This document shows, one piece after another, positions 1 through 5,383 of a DNA stretch of 6,526 bases. The first letter of the stretch is position 1. Every line of letters starts with the position of its first letter. The stretch covers positions 1 through 6,526 of the forward strand of contig WAMX01000035.1 in NCBI GenBank assembly GCA_015522095.1. The letters are read 5' to 3'. The DNA comes from Nanobdellati archaeon (GTDB lineage Archaea > SpSt-1190). The position numbers and the translations under genes were made by a program. The notes under the pieces are model-generated. The model searched no databases and was not told where the DNA came from. It worked only from the letters and a program-made list of their open reading frames with translations.

Positions 1-249
1 CAGTTTCTCTATCTTGCCCCTCGCATCCTCTGGCGGGAGGAGGAGGCTCCTGTCCGCCCTCGCCTCCACGCGCAGCTTGACTTCCCTGGCAACCTCGCGG
101 AGATAGTCGGGCGCATTCAGGAAGAAATCGAAGTTCTTTGTGAATATCACTACATTTGCGGCTTCAAAGCTGCTCTCCCCCACATCCGCCTTGCTGGGCA
201 GCAGAGAGAGAACTCTCTCCAAAACATCCTTTCCTGCCAAACTCAACAC
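1..249 (-). CDS. aCPSF1-type KH/beta-CASP ribonuclease, N-terminal fragment
   Basis: About the first 80 codons of a gene that continues past the left edge. The translation reads like the first KH-like domain of the archaeal cleavage and polyadenylation factor homologue aCPSF1 (metallo-beta-lactamase/beta-CASP nuclease): a helix (KDVLERVLSLLP), a strand (ANVVIFTKNFDFFL), a helix (YLREVAREVKLRVEAR), then the family's LLLPPEDAR-like segment. aCPSF1 is known to process RNA 3' ends and promote transcription termination in archaea; the catalytic domains are outside the window. There is no ATG. In-frame starts are GTG at 249-247, TTG at 246-244 and TTG at 240-238; the last has GGTG (250-247) six bases upstream and is favoured. 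It follows the psmB stop by 1-10 bases, so the two are almost certainly cotranscribed. The psmB-aCPSF1 order, known from other archaea, supports the call. Confidence 0.82.
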   Translation of the reverse strand, partial: MLSLAGKDVLERVLSLLPSKADVGESSFEAANVVIFTKNFDFFLNAPDYLREVAREVKLRVEARADRSLLLPPEDARGKIEKL

Positions 250-250
250 C

Positions 251-862
251 TTACTCTATTTCGCGGTAGCCGTTCTTGTCGATAACGGCGATTATAATGC
301 GCCTTCCGCCCGTGTACACATCGCGCTGGATGGCAGCACCTATGGCATTCTTTGCCAGCTCTGCCGCCTCCTTCTCGGACAGGTCCTCCCTGTACTGGCT
401 CTCAAGCACACCCATTGCAAGGGGCGAGCCCGAGCCGGTGGCAAAGTATTTTTCTCCCTGCCCGATGCCCCCGAGCGGGTCGATGGAGTAGAGCTGTGGT
501 CCGTTGTCGTAGCCGCCAATCACCATGGCGGTTATCATGGGGAAATACCTGTTGGAATGGAGCACGTTGCTCAGCAGGGTAACCATGCTCTTCGTCGTCA
601 CGCCGCCATTGCCCATCTCGTAGAGGCGCGCCTCCACCCTCAGGAGCCGCAGTATGAACTGTATGTCCCCGACGACGCCCGCCGTGGTTATGGCTATGTG
701 GTCCGTGACGGGGTGGACCTTGCGCTCGAACCTGCTCTCCACGTAGGCGGAGGTGCTCTGCGAGTCCGCCGCGAGCAGCACGCCGTCCTTGTATACCATT
801 CCGAGTGTTGTGGTGCCCGTTTTCAGGGCTTTGAACTTTTTATCTGCATCCAATTCTATCAC
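251..862 (-). CDS. psmB: 20S proteasome beta subunit
   Basis: Catalytic beta subunit of the archaeal 20S proteasome, which degrades cytosolic proteins fed by AAA unfoldases such as PAN or Cdc48. The 203 residues start with a 16-residue propeptide ending in KTG; autocleavage before Thr17 (TTTLG) would expose the N-terminal threonine nucleophile. Asp33 and Lys48 correspond to mature Asp/Glu17 and Lys33 once a one-residue deletion is allowed. GSGS (143-146) supplies Ser129, and RDVYTGG (180-186) supplies Asp166. The partner normally Ser169 is Thr184 here, a conservative change. The subunit ends soon after the last strand, without the longer C-terminal tail of many homologues. The GTG start at 862 is favoured by the propeptide length and by a TATA-like box at 889-897. 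aCPSF1 follows immediately. No alpha subunit gene is in the window. Confidence 0.96.
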   Translation of the reverse strand: MIELDADKKFKALKTGTTTLGMVYKDGVLLAADSQSTSAYVESRFERKVHPVTDHIAITTAGVVGDIQFILRLLRVEARLYEMGNGGVTTKSMVTLLSNVLHSNRYFPMITAMVIGGYDNGPQLYSIDPLGGIGQGEKYFATGSGSPLAMGVLESQYREDLSEKEAAELAKNAIGAAIQRDVYTGGRRIIIAVIDKNGYREIE

Positions 863-888
863 CAGAATACTATGGACTCAACGGGGGG

Positions 889-897
889 TTTAAATAA
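889..897 (-). promoter_or_regulatory. TATA box for psmB-aCPSF1
   Basis: The minus strand reads TTATTTAAA, centred about 31 bases upstream of the psmB GTG codon in the 43-base gap after the preceding gene. Archaeal transcription starts about 25 bases downstream of the box, which predicts a leader of only about five bases. No Shine-Dalgarno sequence is visible. psmB may therefore be transcribed separately from the upstream gene. Confidence 0.5.
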
Positions 898-905
898 TTT
901 TTCAA

Positions 906-1481
906 TTACTTCATATCGTACACTGCAAGGCTTATTATCTTGCCGCGCGTCGCCTCCACCACGGCCTCCACGCTCAGCGGCTTCTCGCGCTTGAAGAAGT
1001 TTGTGAGCGGCCAGTTCTTGAGCACGACGTGCCAGACGGGCGCCTGGTACGTGTCATCAAACACCACGAAGTCCATGGAATAGACTCGCAGGTGCCGCGC
1101 CTTCTTGAGCGCCTTCTCCATGCGCGGGCTTCCCTCCAGCAGCTTCAGCACCTCCCCATCCGTGAGGAACTTTACCTGCCTGGCAAACGCCTCCTCCTCG
1201 CTCATATCTCCCATTTCCTTCGAGAGGTCTGTCACATTCTTTGAAAATTTCCCCTTCTCGTAGCTGACCTCGACCTGCTTGGGCTTCCCCCCGTCAACGA
1301 GCAGGAACATGAACTCCGCCATGTCCACCTGCTCGTCCTTCTCAACCGTGCGGTGCCACGAAGCAGAGAGGCTCATTATCGTGCCTGCTTCCCCCGAGAA
1401 CTCCAGCGCCTTTGCAGGCTCAATTACGGTTTTTGTCAGCCTTGTGTCTATTTTTCTGTCCAGCACCTTTCCCACCCCCAA
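906..1481 (-). CDS. Uncharacterised protein, about 186-191 residues
   Basis: I do not recognise this protein. It is soluble-looking, with no signal peptide or membrane segment, charged and apparently mixed alpha/beta. The middle (about 95-132) is helical and rich in Glu and Lys. The last 50 residues contain APVWHVVLKNW and then VEAVVEATRGKIISL, a pattern loosely like a PepSY-type strand-helix unit (W-x-V, then V-x-A-x-x-G-x-I); this is only a resemblance. The beginning overlaps the end of the HIT gene by up to 62 bases. Candidate starts are TTG 1481 (GAGG seven bases before), GTG 1475 and GTG 1466 (GGTG six bases before); the last gives 186 residues. Reading through an overlap with its own Shine-Dalgarno suggests translational coupling to HIT. 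Codon choice resembles neighbouring genes, so it is likely real although its function is unknown. Confidence 0.75.
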   Translation of the reverse strand: MGVGKVLDRKIDTRLTKTVIEPAKALEFSGEAGTIMSLSASWHRTVEKDEQVDMAEFMFLLVDGGKPKQVEVSYEKGKFSKNVTDLSKEMGDMSEEEAFARQVKFLTDGEVLKLLEGSPRMEKALKKARHLRVYSMDFVVFDDTYQAPVWHVVLKNWPLTNFFKREKPLSVEAVVEATRGKIISLAVYDMK

Positions 1482-1869
1482 GCTTCTTCCTCAGCTCGTC
1501 CATCTCCTCCTTCGGTAACGCACGCTTGTTGTCCATATCGGGAACCACGCCCATCAAATCGTGCTCGTACCGGGGCACAACATGGACAAACGCGTGCTTT
1601 ATGATGCTTTCTGCAACTATTATGTTCACGAAATCTGCGCCCAGCTTCTTCTTCATGCGGAGCCCCATCTCCCTTGCAACTCTCATAATCTCGAGGAACT
1701 CCTCCTCCTTCAGGTCAAACACGTCCCTGACGTGCCTGTCTGTGGCGACTATCACATGCCCTTCTGTGACGGGGAAGGCATCGAGGAAGGCCGTGACGCC
1801 CCTGCCCCTGTGGACCTGCCAGCCCTTCTCCTCGCCCTTGATGATCTTGCAGAATATGCAGTCACTCAT
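1420..1869 (-). CDS. HIT-family protein with altered histidine triad
   Basis: HIT domain protein of 149 residues. Active family members are nucleotide hydrolases or transferases acting on AMP-linked substrates or dinucleoside polyphosphates. Visible family features are CIFCKII (4-10, zinc-type CxxC), the FLDAFPVTEGHVIVATDRH segment (28-46), DFVNIIV (79-85) and HVVPRYEHD (96-104). The triad, normally H-x-H-x-H, reads H92-A-F94-V-H96. The middle histidine, the nucleophile that is nucleotidylated in HIT enzymes, is therefore Phe, and the usual GQ-x-V stretch before it is AESII. I checked this at the DNA level around 1575-1600. The protein may bind nucleotides without cleaving them, or use different chemistry. 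The tail after about residue 130 is basic and low-complexity and is encoded where the next gene overlaps. The ATG at 1869 lies 26 bases from a TATA-like box, so the transcript is probably leaderless. Confidence 0.9.
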   Translation of the reverse strand: MSDCIFCKIIKGEEKGWQVHRGRGVTAFLDAFPVTEGHVIVATDRHVRDVFDLKEEEFLEIMRVAREMGLRMKKKLGADFVNIIVAESIIKHAFVHVVPRYEHDLMGVVPDMDNKRALPKEEMDELRKKLGGGKGAGQKNRHKADKNRN

Positions 1870-1889
1870 ACCGGGATTAATCGCAATTA

Positions 1890-1898
1890 GTAATTAAG
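1890..1898 (-). promoter_or_regulatory. TATA box for the HIT gene
   Basis: The minus strand reads CTTAATTAC, centred about 26 bases upstream of the HIT ATG and overlapping the TAA stop of the DUF763 gene (1896-1894). The distance predicts transcription starting at or next to the start codon, giving a leaderless mRNA. No Shine-Dalgarno is visible in front of the ATG. Confidence 0.45.
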
Positions 1899-2925
1899 CT
1901 TTAGGCAGCCACCTGCTCAGCCGCTTCATTGCCCCCAGCTTCTCTTTCCTCTCGAGCTCCGATGCCTCAAGAATCTCCTCCAGCACCCGTATGCTGCGGT
2001 CATACTGCTCCCTGTCCACGGGATGCGGAACCCCGTCCTTTCCCCCATGCGCGAAGGAGTAGCGCACGGGGTCGCGGCGGCTCACCTTCCTGCGGTATAT
2101 GAGCTCCGCCAGCAGCGCCAGTGCCCGCATCCCGGAGGGGCTTGCTCTCTCCATCAGCTGCTCGAAGCCTTCAGGGGGGTCCTCACTGAATGAGAGCAGG
2201 CTCCGGTATGCGCGTGTGCTGAACCAGTGGCTCCGCGGGAAGCGGATGTACTCCCCCGACAGGGTTGCCTGTCCCGTGAATGCGTGCCCGTATCTCCTTA
2301 CCTCTCCCGCAAGCTCCACCATCAATGCCCTTTCCTCCCTGCTTTCCCTTGCGACTGTGTTGATGACCTCGCCGCGCGTGTCGCAGACCACCGCCCTGTT
2401 TGGCTCCTCATCGAACCTCTCCACCATGCTCAGGTGGTAGCGCCTCGCCCAGCTTCCCTTCATCCCCTGCTGCACGACCGTCCACCTGCCCCTGCCGTCA
2501 AACACCATGGCATGGTGGTAAAGTGAGAACCCGTCAATGAGCCCGACAGTGTCTGCCCTTGCGCTCATCCTGCTTGCCCTCTTCAGCCTCTCAATTTTCC
2601 GGCTGCTGAGCCCCAGCTCCTCTCCCCTCTGCTCTATCTCTCCGGGGAGCTGCCTGAACTGCCCCTTTCCCCCGACGACCGCAAGCCCGGGAAGCCCCGC
2701 CTCCTTCAGGGCCCCCATTGTCACGGTGGTCGTGCCCGAGCTGTGCCAGTCAAACCCGAGCACGCAGCTCAGCGCCTGGAACCACCATGGGTCGGAAAGC
2801 CTCTCGAGAAAATCGCGTGCCCCGAACTCTTCCAGCAGCAGGCCGCCCAGCGCCCTTGAGAGCCTCACCATCCGGGAGAACAGCCAGGGGGGTGCCCTGC
2901 CGCTGTGCAGGGGGAGGTCCACCAT
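1894..2925 (-). CDS. DUF763 family protein
   Basis: A member of the DUF763 family (Pfam PF05559), which occurs in archaea and some bacteria and has no established biochemical role that I know of. Family hallmarks, numbered from the GTG at 2928: the N-terminal DLPLHSGRAPPWLF (4-17), SDPWWFQALSCVLGFDWHSS (45-64), the VVGGKG segment (84-89), SLYHHAMVFD (135-144), VVQQGM followed by ARRYH (151-165), ARESREER (193-200) and AHGGKDGVPHPVDREQYD (293-310). The glycine-, histidine- and tryptophan-rich conserved blocks suggest a nucleic-acid or nucleotide-handling protein, but that is inference. The C-terminus is a charged helix. Starts are GTG 2928, ATG 2925 or GTG 2922; ATG is preferred. At about 343 residues it seems slightly short for the family, with no internal break seen. 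It is divergent from the kinase gene by 35 bases. Confidence 0.9.
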   Translation of the reverse strand: MVDLPLHSGRAPPWLFSRMVRLSRALGGLLLEEFGARDFLERLSDPWWFQALSCVLGFDWHSSGTTTVTMGALKEAGLPGLAVVGGKGQFRQLPGEIEQRGEELGLSSRKIERLKRASRMSARADTVGLIDGFSLYHHAMVFDGRGRWTVVQQGMKGSWARRYHLSMVERFDEEPNRAVVCDTRGEVINTVARESREERALMVELAGEVRRYGHAFTGQATLSGEYIRFPRSHWFSTRAYRSLLSFSEDPPEGFEQLMERASPSGMRALALLAELIYRRKVSRRDPVRYSFAHGGKDGVPHPVDREQYDRSIRVLEEILEASELERKEKLGAMKRLSRWLPKA

Positions 2926-2930
2926 CACAC

Positions 2931-2938
2931 TTATTTTA
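2931..2938 (+). promoter_or_regulatory. TATA box for the kinase gene
   Basis: TTATTTTA on the plus strand is centred about 26 bases upstream of the GTG start of the kinase gene, consistent with a leaderless transcript. It lies in the 35-base divergent gap shared with DUF763. No clear opposing box is seen for DUF763 apart from a weak ATTAA around 2950-2955 on the minus strand. Confidence 0.45.
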
Positions 2939-2960
2939 TTTCAGGGGGCGTTAATGGTTT

Positions 2961-3455
2961 GTGATAGCGAAGGGCCGGCATGCCACTGTCCTCCTTTCGG
3001 GAAAGCTTGCCGTGAAGGTCTTCCGCAGGGGGCTTGAGCGGAACGCGGAGAAGGAGATGCGCTACCTCAAGCAGCTCGAGCCCTACGGGATTGCCCCGAG
3101 GCCGCTTTTCCTGCGCGGGAGGGTGCTTGTGATGGAAAGGATAGAGGGCAGGCCGGTTCGCGATATGAGCCCGCAGGAGGTGCGCCAGCACGCTCCCGGT
3201 TTCCTCAGGGCGCTTGCCCTGCTGGACCGGCTCGGCATAAAGAAGGAGGAGAGCCACCGCCCGGGCAAGCATTTCTTCTGGACGTGCCGCGGCCCGCGGC
3301 TGATTGACTTTGAGCGCGCCCACGAGGGGACGGGGAACGTAACGCAGTTCCTGGCATTTCTCAGGCATTACTTTCCCGGAATAGAGCGGCTTGGCAGGGC
3401 ATACAAGAAAACGGGCGACCTCCAGCCGCTGCTGGATTTCATTCTTTCCAGCTGA
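2961..3455 (+). CDS. COG2112-like predicted Ser/Thr protein kinase, small
   Basis: A 164-residue minimal protein-kinase fold of the archaeal COG2112 type, related to the RIO/Bud32 group. Visible elements are a short nucleotide loop (KGRHATVLLSG, 4-14), the ATP-anchoring lysine in AVKVF (Lys19), a Glu-bearing helix (27-36), the hinge VLVMERIEGRPV (55-66) and the metal-binding aspartate in LIDFERA (Asp116). The catalytic loop is unusual: where HxD is expected the sequence is GIKKEESHRPGKHFF (92-106), so the general-base aspartate seems to be Glu or missing. From memory, an acidic residue followed by RP-x-KH is characteristic of COG2112, so this may be family-typical rather than decay. The substrate is unknown. 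The start must be GTG 2961, because an in-frame TAA lies at 2952. The 3' end overlaps the convergent membrane-protein gene by 17 bases. Confidence 0.75.
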   Translation: MIAKGRHATVLLSGKLAVKVFRRGLERNAEKEMRYLKQLEPYGIAPRPLFLRGRVLVMERIEGRPVRDMSPQEVRQHAPGFLRALALLDRLGIKKEESHRPGKHFFWTCRGPRLIDFERAHEGTGNVTQFLAFLRHYFPGIERLGRAYKKTGDLQPLLDFILSS

Positions 3456-4749
3456 CCTCCGGCTTTGCCAGCTCAAGCTTCCCGATTATTCCGAACTTCA
3501 GCGCCATCTCGTAGCCGAAGAGGCGCTCCTCTCCCGGCATCATCTTGCCGAGCTCCCATATCAGCTCAACTCCCCTCTCCGTCTTCCTTGCCTTTGCCTT
3601 GATTATGCGCGCCTTTGAAACGGATGCGATGGAGGGCACTATTTCCCTCACCACGACATCCTCGAGCGGGCCATCGGAAGAATTCACGACGGAGAGCTCC
3701 ACCCTTATGTGGGTGCGACCGTCCTTGCCCTCAACATATTTGACATCCTTGCGGACCTCGATGGGCTCCGGCTTCTGAATTATGAGCACTATGGCAATGG
3801 CGAGCAGCACGCCGATTATGCTGTAGGGTATGTAGTCCACGGTGTATGTCGCGATGGTCTTTGTCTCGCCCGGTGCCACCGCGACACTCCACCTGAGGAT
3901 GTAGCTTGTGCCGTCCCTCTCAATCTCCGGAGCGGGGGACGCGTCAATTATCGGCCTCTCGAAGGCACTTATGTGCTTCTCAACCACCTTCTGCGCTGGC
4001 ACATTGCCCTTGTTCTGGGCGGTGAGCACCACCTTCTTCCCGAGCAGCCTCTTCTGGACCTCCTCGTTGACCTCGACATTCTCAACCCTGATGACCCTGA
4101 CGACCGTCGTGTTTGCAATGTTCTTCCCCACGACATATGCGCGAATGGTGTAATTTCCCGCCTCCTGTCCGGGGGGTATCTCAATCTTGAAATTCTTCTC
4201 CTCCGCGTCCAGCGTTCCGCTCGTCTGATAGACCGGCCCGTCCTCCGAGAGGAGCGAAATCTCCACGGTTGCGGGCAGGAGGTCCTTGCTTGCCCTGACA
4301 CCGAGCAGGATTGTCGAGGCAGGCGGCGTCTCGGGGTCCGAGCTTATTATGAAGGTGCTTTCTTTCTCCGGGGTGGCCGGCGGCTCCTCTTCAGCGGGCC
4401 CCTTCACATTTATCAGGACATTCCCGTCCCAGAGCGACTTTCCGTCAATGCGGGCGCTTACGGTGTAAAGGTAGCTCCCAGATCTTGCGCTGCTGCTGAA
4501 TCCTATTGTTCGCGAGCCCCTCTGCCCGGGGGAAAGCCTCAATATGTTGTTGAATGGCAGAATCCACGTGATATCGCCCGTTATCGCGAGCTTGACGTCG
4601 ACCGTTTCAGTCCCCGTGTTGGTTATGGAAACCGTGAAGTTAGTGCTGTTGCCCTTGTAGACGGTGATGGAGCCGGGAGATATTGTGCCTTCAAGGCTCG
4701 CAGAAAACCCCGCAGCGAGGACCAGCAGGGCAACCAGCAGCTTGCGCAT
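3439..4749 (-). CDS. Signal-peptide membrane protein with Ig-like (CARDB/NEW3/DUF11-like) domains
   Basis: A surface-type protein of about 436 residues. Numbering from the GTG at 4752: a signal peptide (2-18, hydrophobic with F-S-A before the likely cleavage); a first beta-sandwich (20-117) resembling NEW3/CARDB domains; an acidic Pro linker (118-131); a second beta domain (132-225); a third (about 228-307); one transmembrane helix (about 308-326, SIIGVLLAIAIVLIIQ); and a C-terminal beta domain (about 335-437). The basic residues after the helix (RKDVK, KDGR) put the C-terminus in the cytosol. The region before the helix has N-x-S/T sequons at 35, 38, 200 and 214, compatible with archaeal N-glycosylation. 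The ATG at 4749 has GGTGG (4758-4754) four bases upstream, overlapping the stop of the winged-helix gene, so the two are an operon. The function is unknown; adhesion, envelope structure or sensing are possible. Relatives belong to the COG1361 (S-layer-like) type. Confidence 0.8.
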   Translation of the reverse strand: MRKLLVALLVLAAGFSASLEGTISPGSITVYKGNSTNFTVSITNTGTETVDVKLAITGDITWILPFNNILRLSPGQRGSRTIGFSSSARSGSYLYTVSARIDGKSLWDGNVLINVKGPAEEEPPATPEKESTFIISSDPETPPASTILLGVRASKDLLPATVEISLLSEDGPVYQTSGTLDAEEKNFKIEIPPGQEAGNYTIRAYVVGKNIANTTVVRVIRVENVEVNEEVQKRLLGKKVVLTAQNKGNVPAQKVVEKHISAFERPIIDASPAPEIERDGTSYILRWSVAVAPGETKTIATYTVDYIPYSIIGVLLAIAIVLIIQKPEPIEVRKDVKYVEGKDGRTHIRVELSVVNSSDGPLEDVVVREIVPSIASVSKARIIKAKARKTERGVELIWELGKMMPGEERLFGYEMALKFGIIGKLELAKPEVSWKE

Positions 4750-4753
4750 CACA

Positions 4754-4758
4754 CCACC
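4754..4758 (-). promoter_or_regulatory. Shine-Dalgarno site of the membrane-protein gene
   Basis: GGTGG on the minus strand begins at the last base of the TAG stop of the winged-helix gene and lies four bases before the ATG at 4749. It favours ATG 4749 over GTG 4752 and indicates reinitiation within a two-gene message. Confidence 0.6.
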
Positions 4759-4979
4759 TAAATCCGGTTGGCTATGTAGTAGCCCGCCCTCTTCTGTTTG
4801 GCAATCCTTTTCACGACCTTCTTCTTAAGGAGCTCGCTGAGTCCGCTGTTTACCTGCCCCTTTCCCATCTTTGCCTTTTCCATTATCTGATCAGCGCTTT
4901 TTGTCCTGTCCTCACCAACTGCGCCGAGAACTTCCAGCGCATCATAAACCTTCCTTGCCATTGGGCTCAGCTCTACCAT
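4758..4979 (-). CDS. Small winged-helix DNA-binding protein
   Basis: A 73-residue protein consisting of a single winged helix-turn-helix. Helix 1 is SPMARKVYDALEVLGAV (5-21), helix 2 SADQIMEKAKM (28-38) and the likely recognition helix GKGQVNSGLSELLKKKVVKR (39-58). The wing ends in AKQKRAGYYIANRI with basic and aromatic residues. It is probably a dimeric transcription regulator of the MarR/ArsR-like fold class; ligand and targets are not evident. The frame stays open upstream to 5264, but that extension crosses the divergent promoter region and the S17e gene. The ATG at 4979 is chosen because AGGTG (4990-4986) lies six bases upstream and the promoter fits. Next in the operon is the membrane protein, eight bases downstream, so this regulator may control it and itself. 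Confidence 0.8.
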   Translation of the reverse strand: MVELSPMARKVYDALEVLGAVGEDRTKSADQIMEKAKMGKGQVNSGLSELLKKKVVKRIAKQKRAGYYIANRI

Positions 4980-5005
4980 CCCATACACCTGGAAGGCTAA
5001 GTTTT

Positions 5006-5023
5006 GCGGATTTATAAATCTGC
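5006..5023. promoter_or_regulatory. Palindrome containing the TATA box of the winged-helix operon
   Basis: An 18-base inverted repeat with one mismatch (GCGGATTTATAAATCTGC), perfect over its inner 12 bases, is centred on TTTATAAA (5011-5018). The TATA box lies about 35 bases upstream of the winged-helix start, predicting transcription from about 4988-4990, near its AGGTG. A dimeric regulator bound here would block TBP, so this is a candidate autoregulatory operator. That role is inference. Confidence 0.5.
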
Positions 5024-5034
5024 GTGGACGCAAC

Positions 5035-5042
5035 CTTTTTAA
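5035..5042 (+). promoter_or_regulatory. TATA box for the S17e gene
   Basis: CTTTTTAA is centred about 26 bases upstream of the S17e ATG, placing the transcription start at or next to the start codon. No Shine-Dalgarno is seen between the box and the ATG, so the mRNA is likely leaderless. The box lies 12 bases from the palindrome of the divergent operon. Confidence 0.5.
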
Positions 5043-5063
5043 TCCCTTATTTTTCACGCTCGC

Positions 5064-5252
5064 ATGGGTAATATTCGTCCAAGATTCATAAAAAGGGCTG
5101 CGGAGCGCCTCGTGCGTGACTATCCCGAGCGCTTCAAGCCCGATTTCGAGCACAATAAGAGGGCCGTCAGCGAGCTTCTCATACTGCCCAGCAAGAGGCT
5201 CCGAAACCTCGTGGCGGGCTACCTCACTTCCCTTGTGAAGAGAATGGAATGA
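5064..5252 (+). CDS. rps17e: 30S ribosomal protein S17e
   Basis: Small-subunit ribosomal protein eS17, specific to archaea and eukaryotes. The 62 residues match the compact archaeal form in length and sequence. The N-terminus MGNIRPRFIKRAAERLV and the central block YPERFKPDFEHNKRAV are the family signature, followed by SKRLRNLVAGYLTSLVKR. This is a basic helical protein that binds 16S rRNA in the small-subunit head. The longer eukaryotic C-terminal extension is absent, as expected for archaea. The ATG at 5064 is the natural N-terminus of the family and fits a leaderless start. It stands alone, divergent from the winged-helix operon and 32 bases before tRNA-Glu on the same strand. The T-rich stretch after its stop could both end its transcript and serve as the tRNA promoter. 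Confidence 0.95.
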   Translation: MGNIRPRFIKRAAERLVRDYPERFKPDFEHNKRAVSELLILPSKRLRNLVAGYLTSLVKRME

Positions 5253-5260
5253 TTTTTTAA
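5253..5260 (+). promoter_or_regulatory. TATA box for tRNA-Glu, possible S17e terminator
   Basis: TTTTTTAA starts directly after the S17e TGA codon and is centred about 28 bases before the first tRNA base, the right spacing for an archaeal promoter giving a very short 5' leader. Six consecutive T residues could also act as an archaeal T-tract terminator for S17e. Both roles are inferred from position. Confidence 0.45.
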
Positions 5261-5284
5261 CCACAAGCGCTCTCAGCTTCTGTG

Positions 5285-5359
5285 GCCCCAGTCATCTAGT
5301 CCGGCCAAGGATGCAGGCCTTTCAAGCCTGTAACGCGGGTTCGAATCCCGCCTGGGGCA
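5285..5359 (+). tRNA. tRNA-Glu (anticodon TTC)
   Basis: A complete 75-base cloverleaf. The acceptor stem GCCCCAG (5285-5291) pairs fully with CTGGGGC (5352-5358), and the discriminator is A5359. D stem: ATCT with GGAT (5294-5297 and 5309-5312), closing with a G-T pair. Anticodon stem: CAGGC with GCCTG (5314-5318 and 5326-5330) around loop CTTTCAA; the anticodon is TTC at 5321-5323, which reads GAA and GAG. T arm: GCGGG/CCCGC with loop TTCGAAT (5335-5351). The variable loop has four bases. The D loop AGTCCGGCCAA is typical of archaeal tRNA-Glu. There is no intron, and CCA is not encoded, so it must be added after transcription. Confidence 0.95.
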
Positions 5360-5383
5360 AGCTTCTTCCCCATGCGGACGGCC

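Noticed and set aside
140..994. Long plus-strand open frame of 284 codons opposite psmB
   Set aside because: It is antisense to a certain proteasome gene, matches no family, and is explained by GC-rich codon bias on the opposite strand.
1420..1481. Frameshift joining the HIT gene and the following gene
   Set aside because: The HIT fold is complete before the overlap and the downstream gene has its own start and ribosome-binding-site candidates; gene overlap explains the arrangement without an error.
3709..4761. Plus-strand open frame of 350 codons opposite the membrane protein
   Set aside because: The opposite strand has a clear signal peptide, Ig-like domains and a transmembrane helix with a proper ribosome binding site; this frame has no recognisable features.
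4980..5264. N-terminal extension of the winged-helix protein to 168 residues
   Set aside because: It would run antisense through the whole S17e gene and through the promoter region; the ATG at 4979 has a Shine-Dalgarno and gives a complete winged-helix domain.
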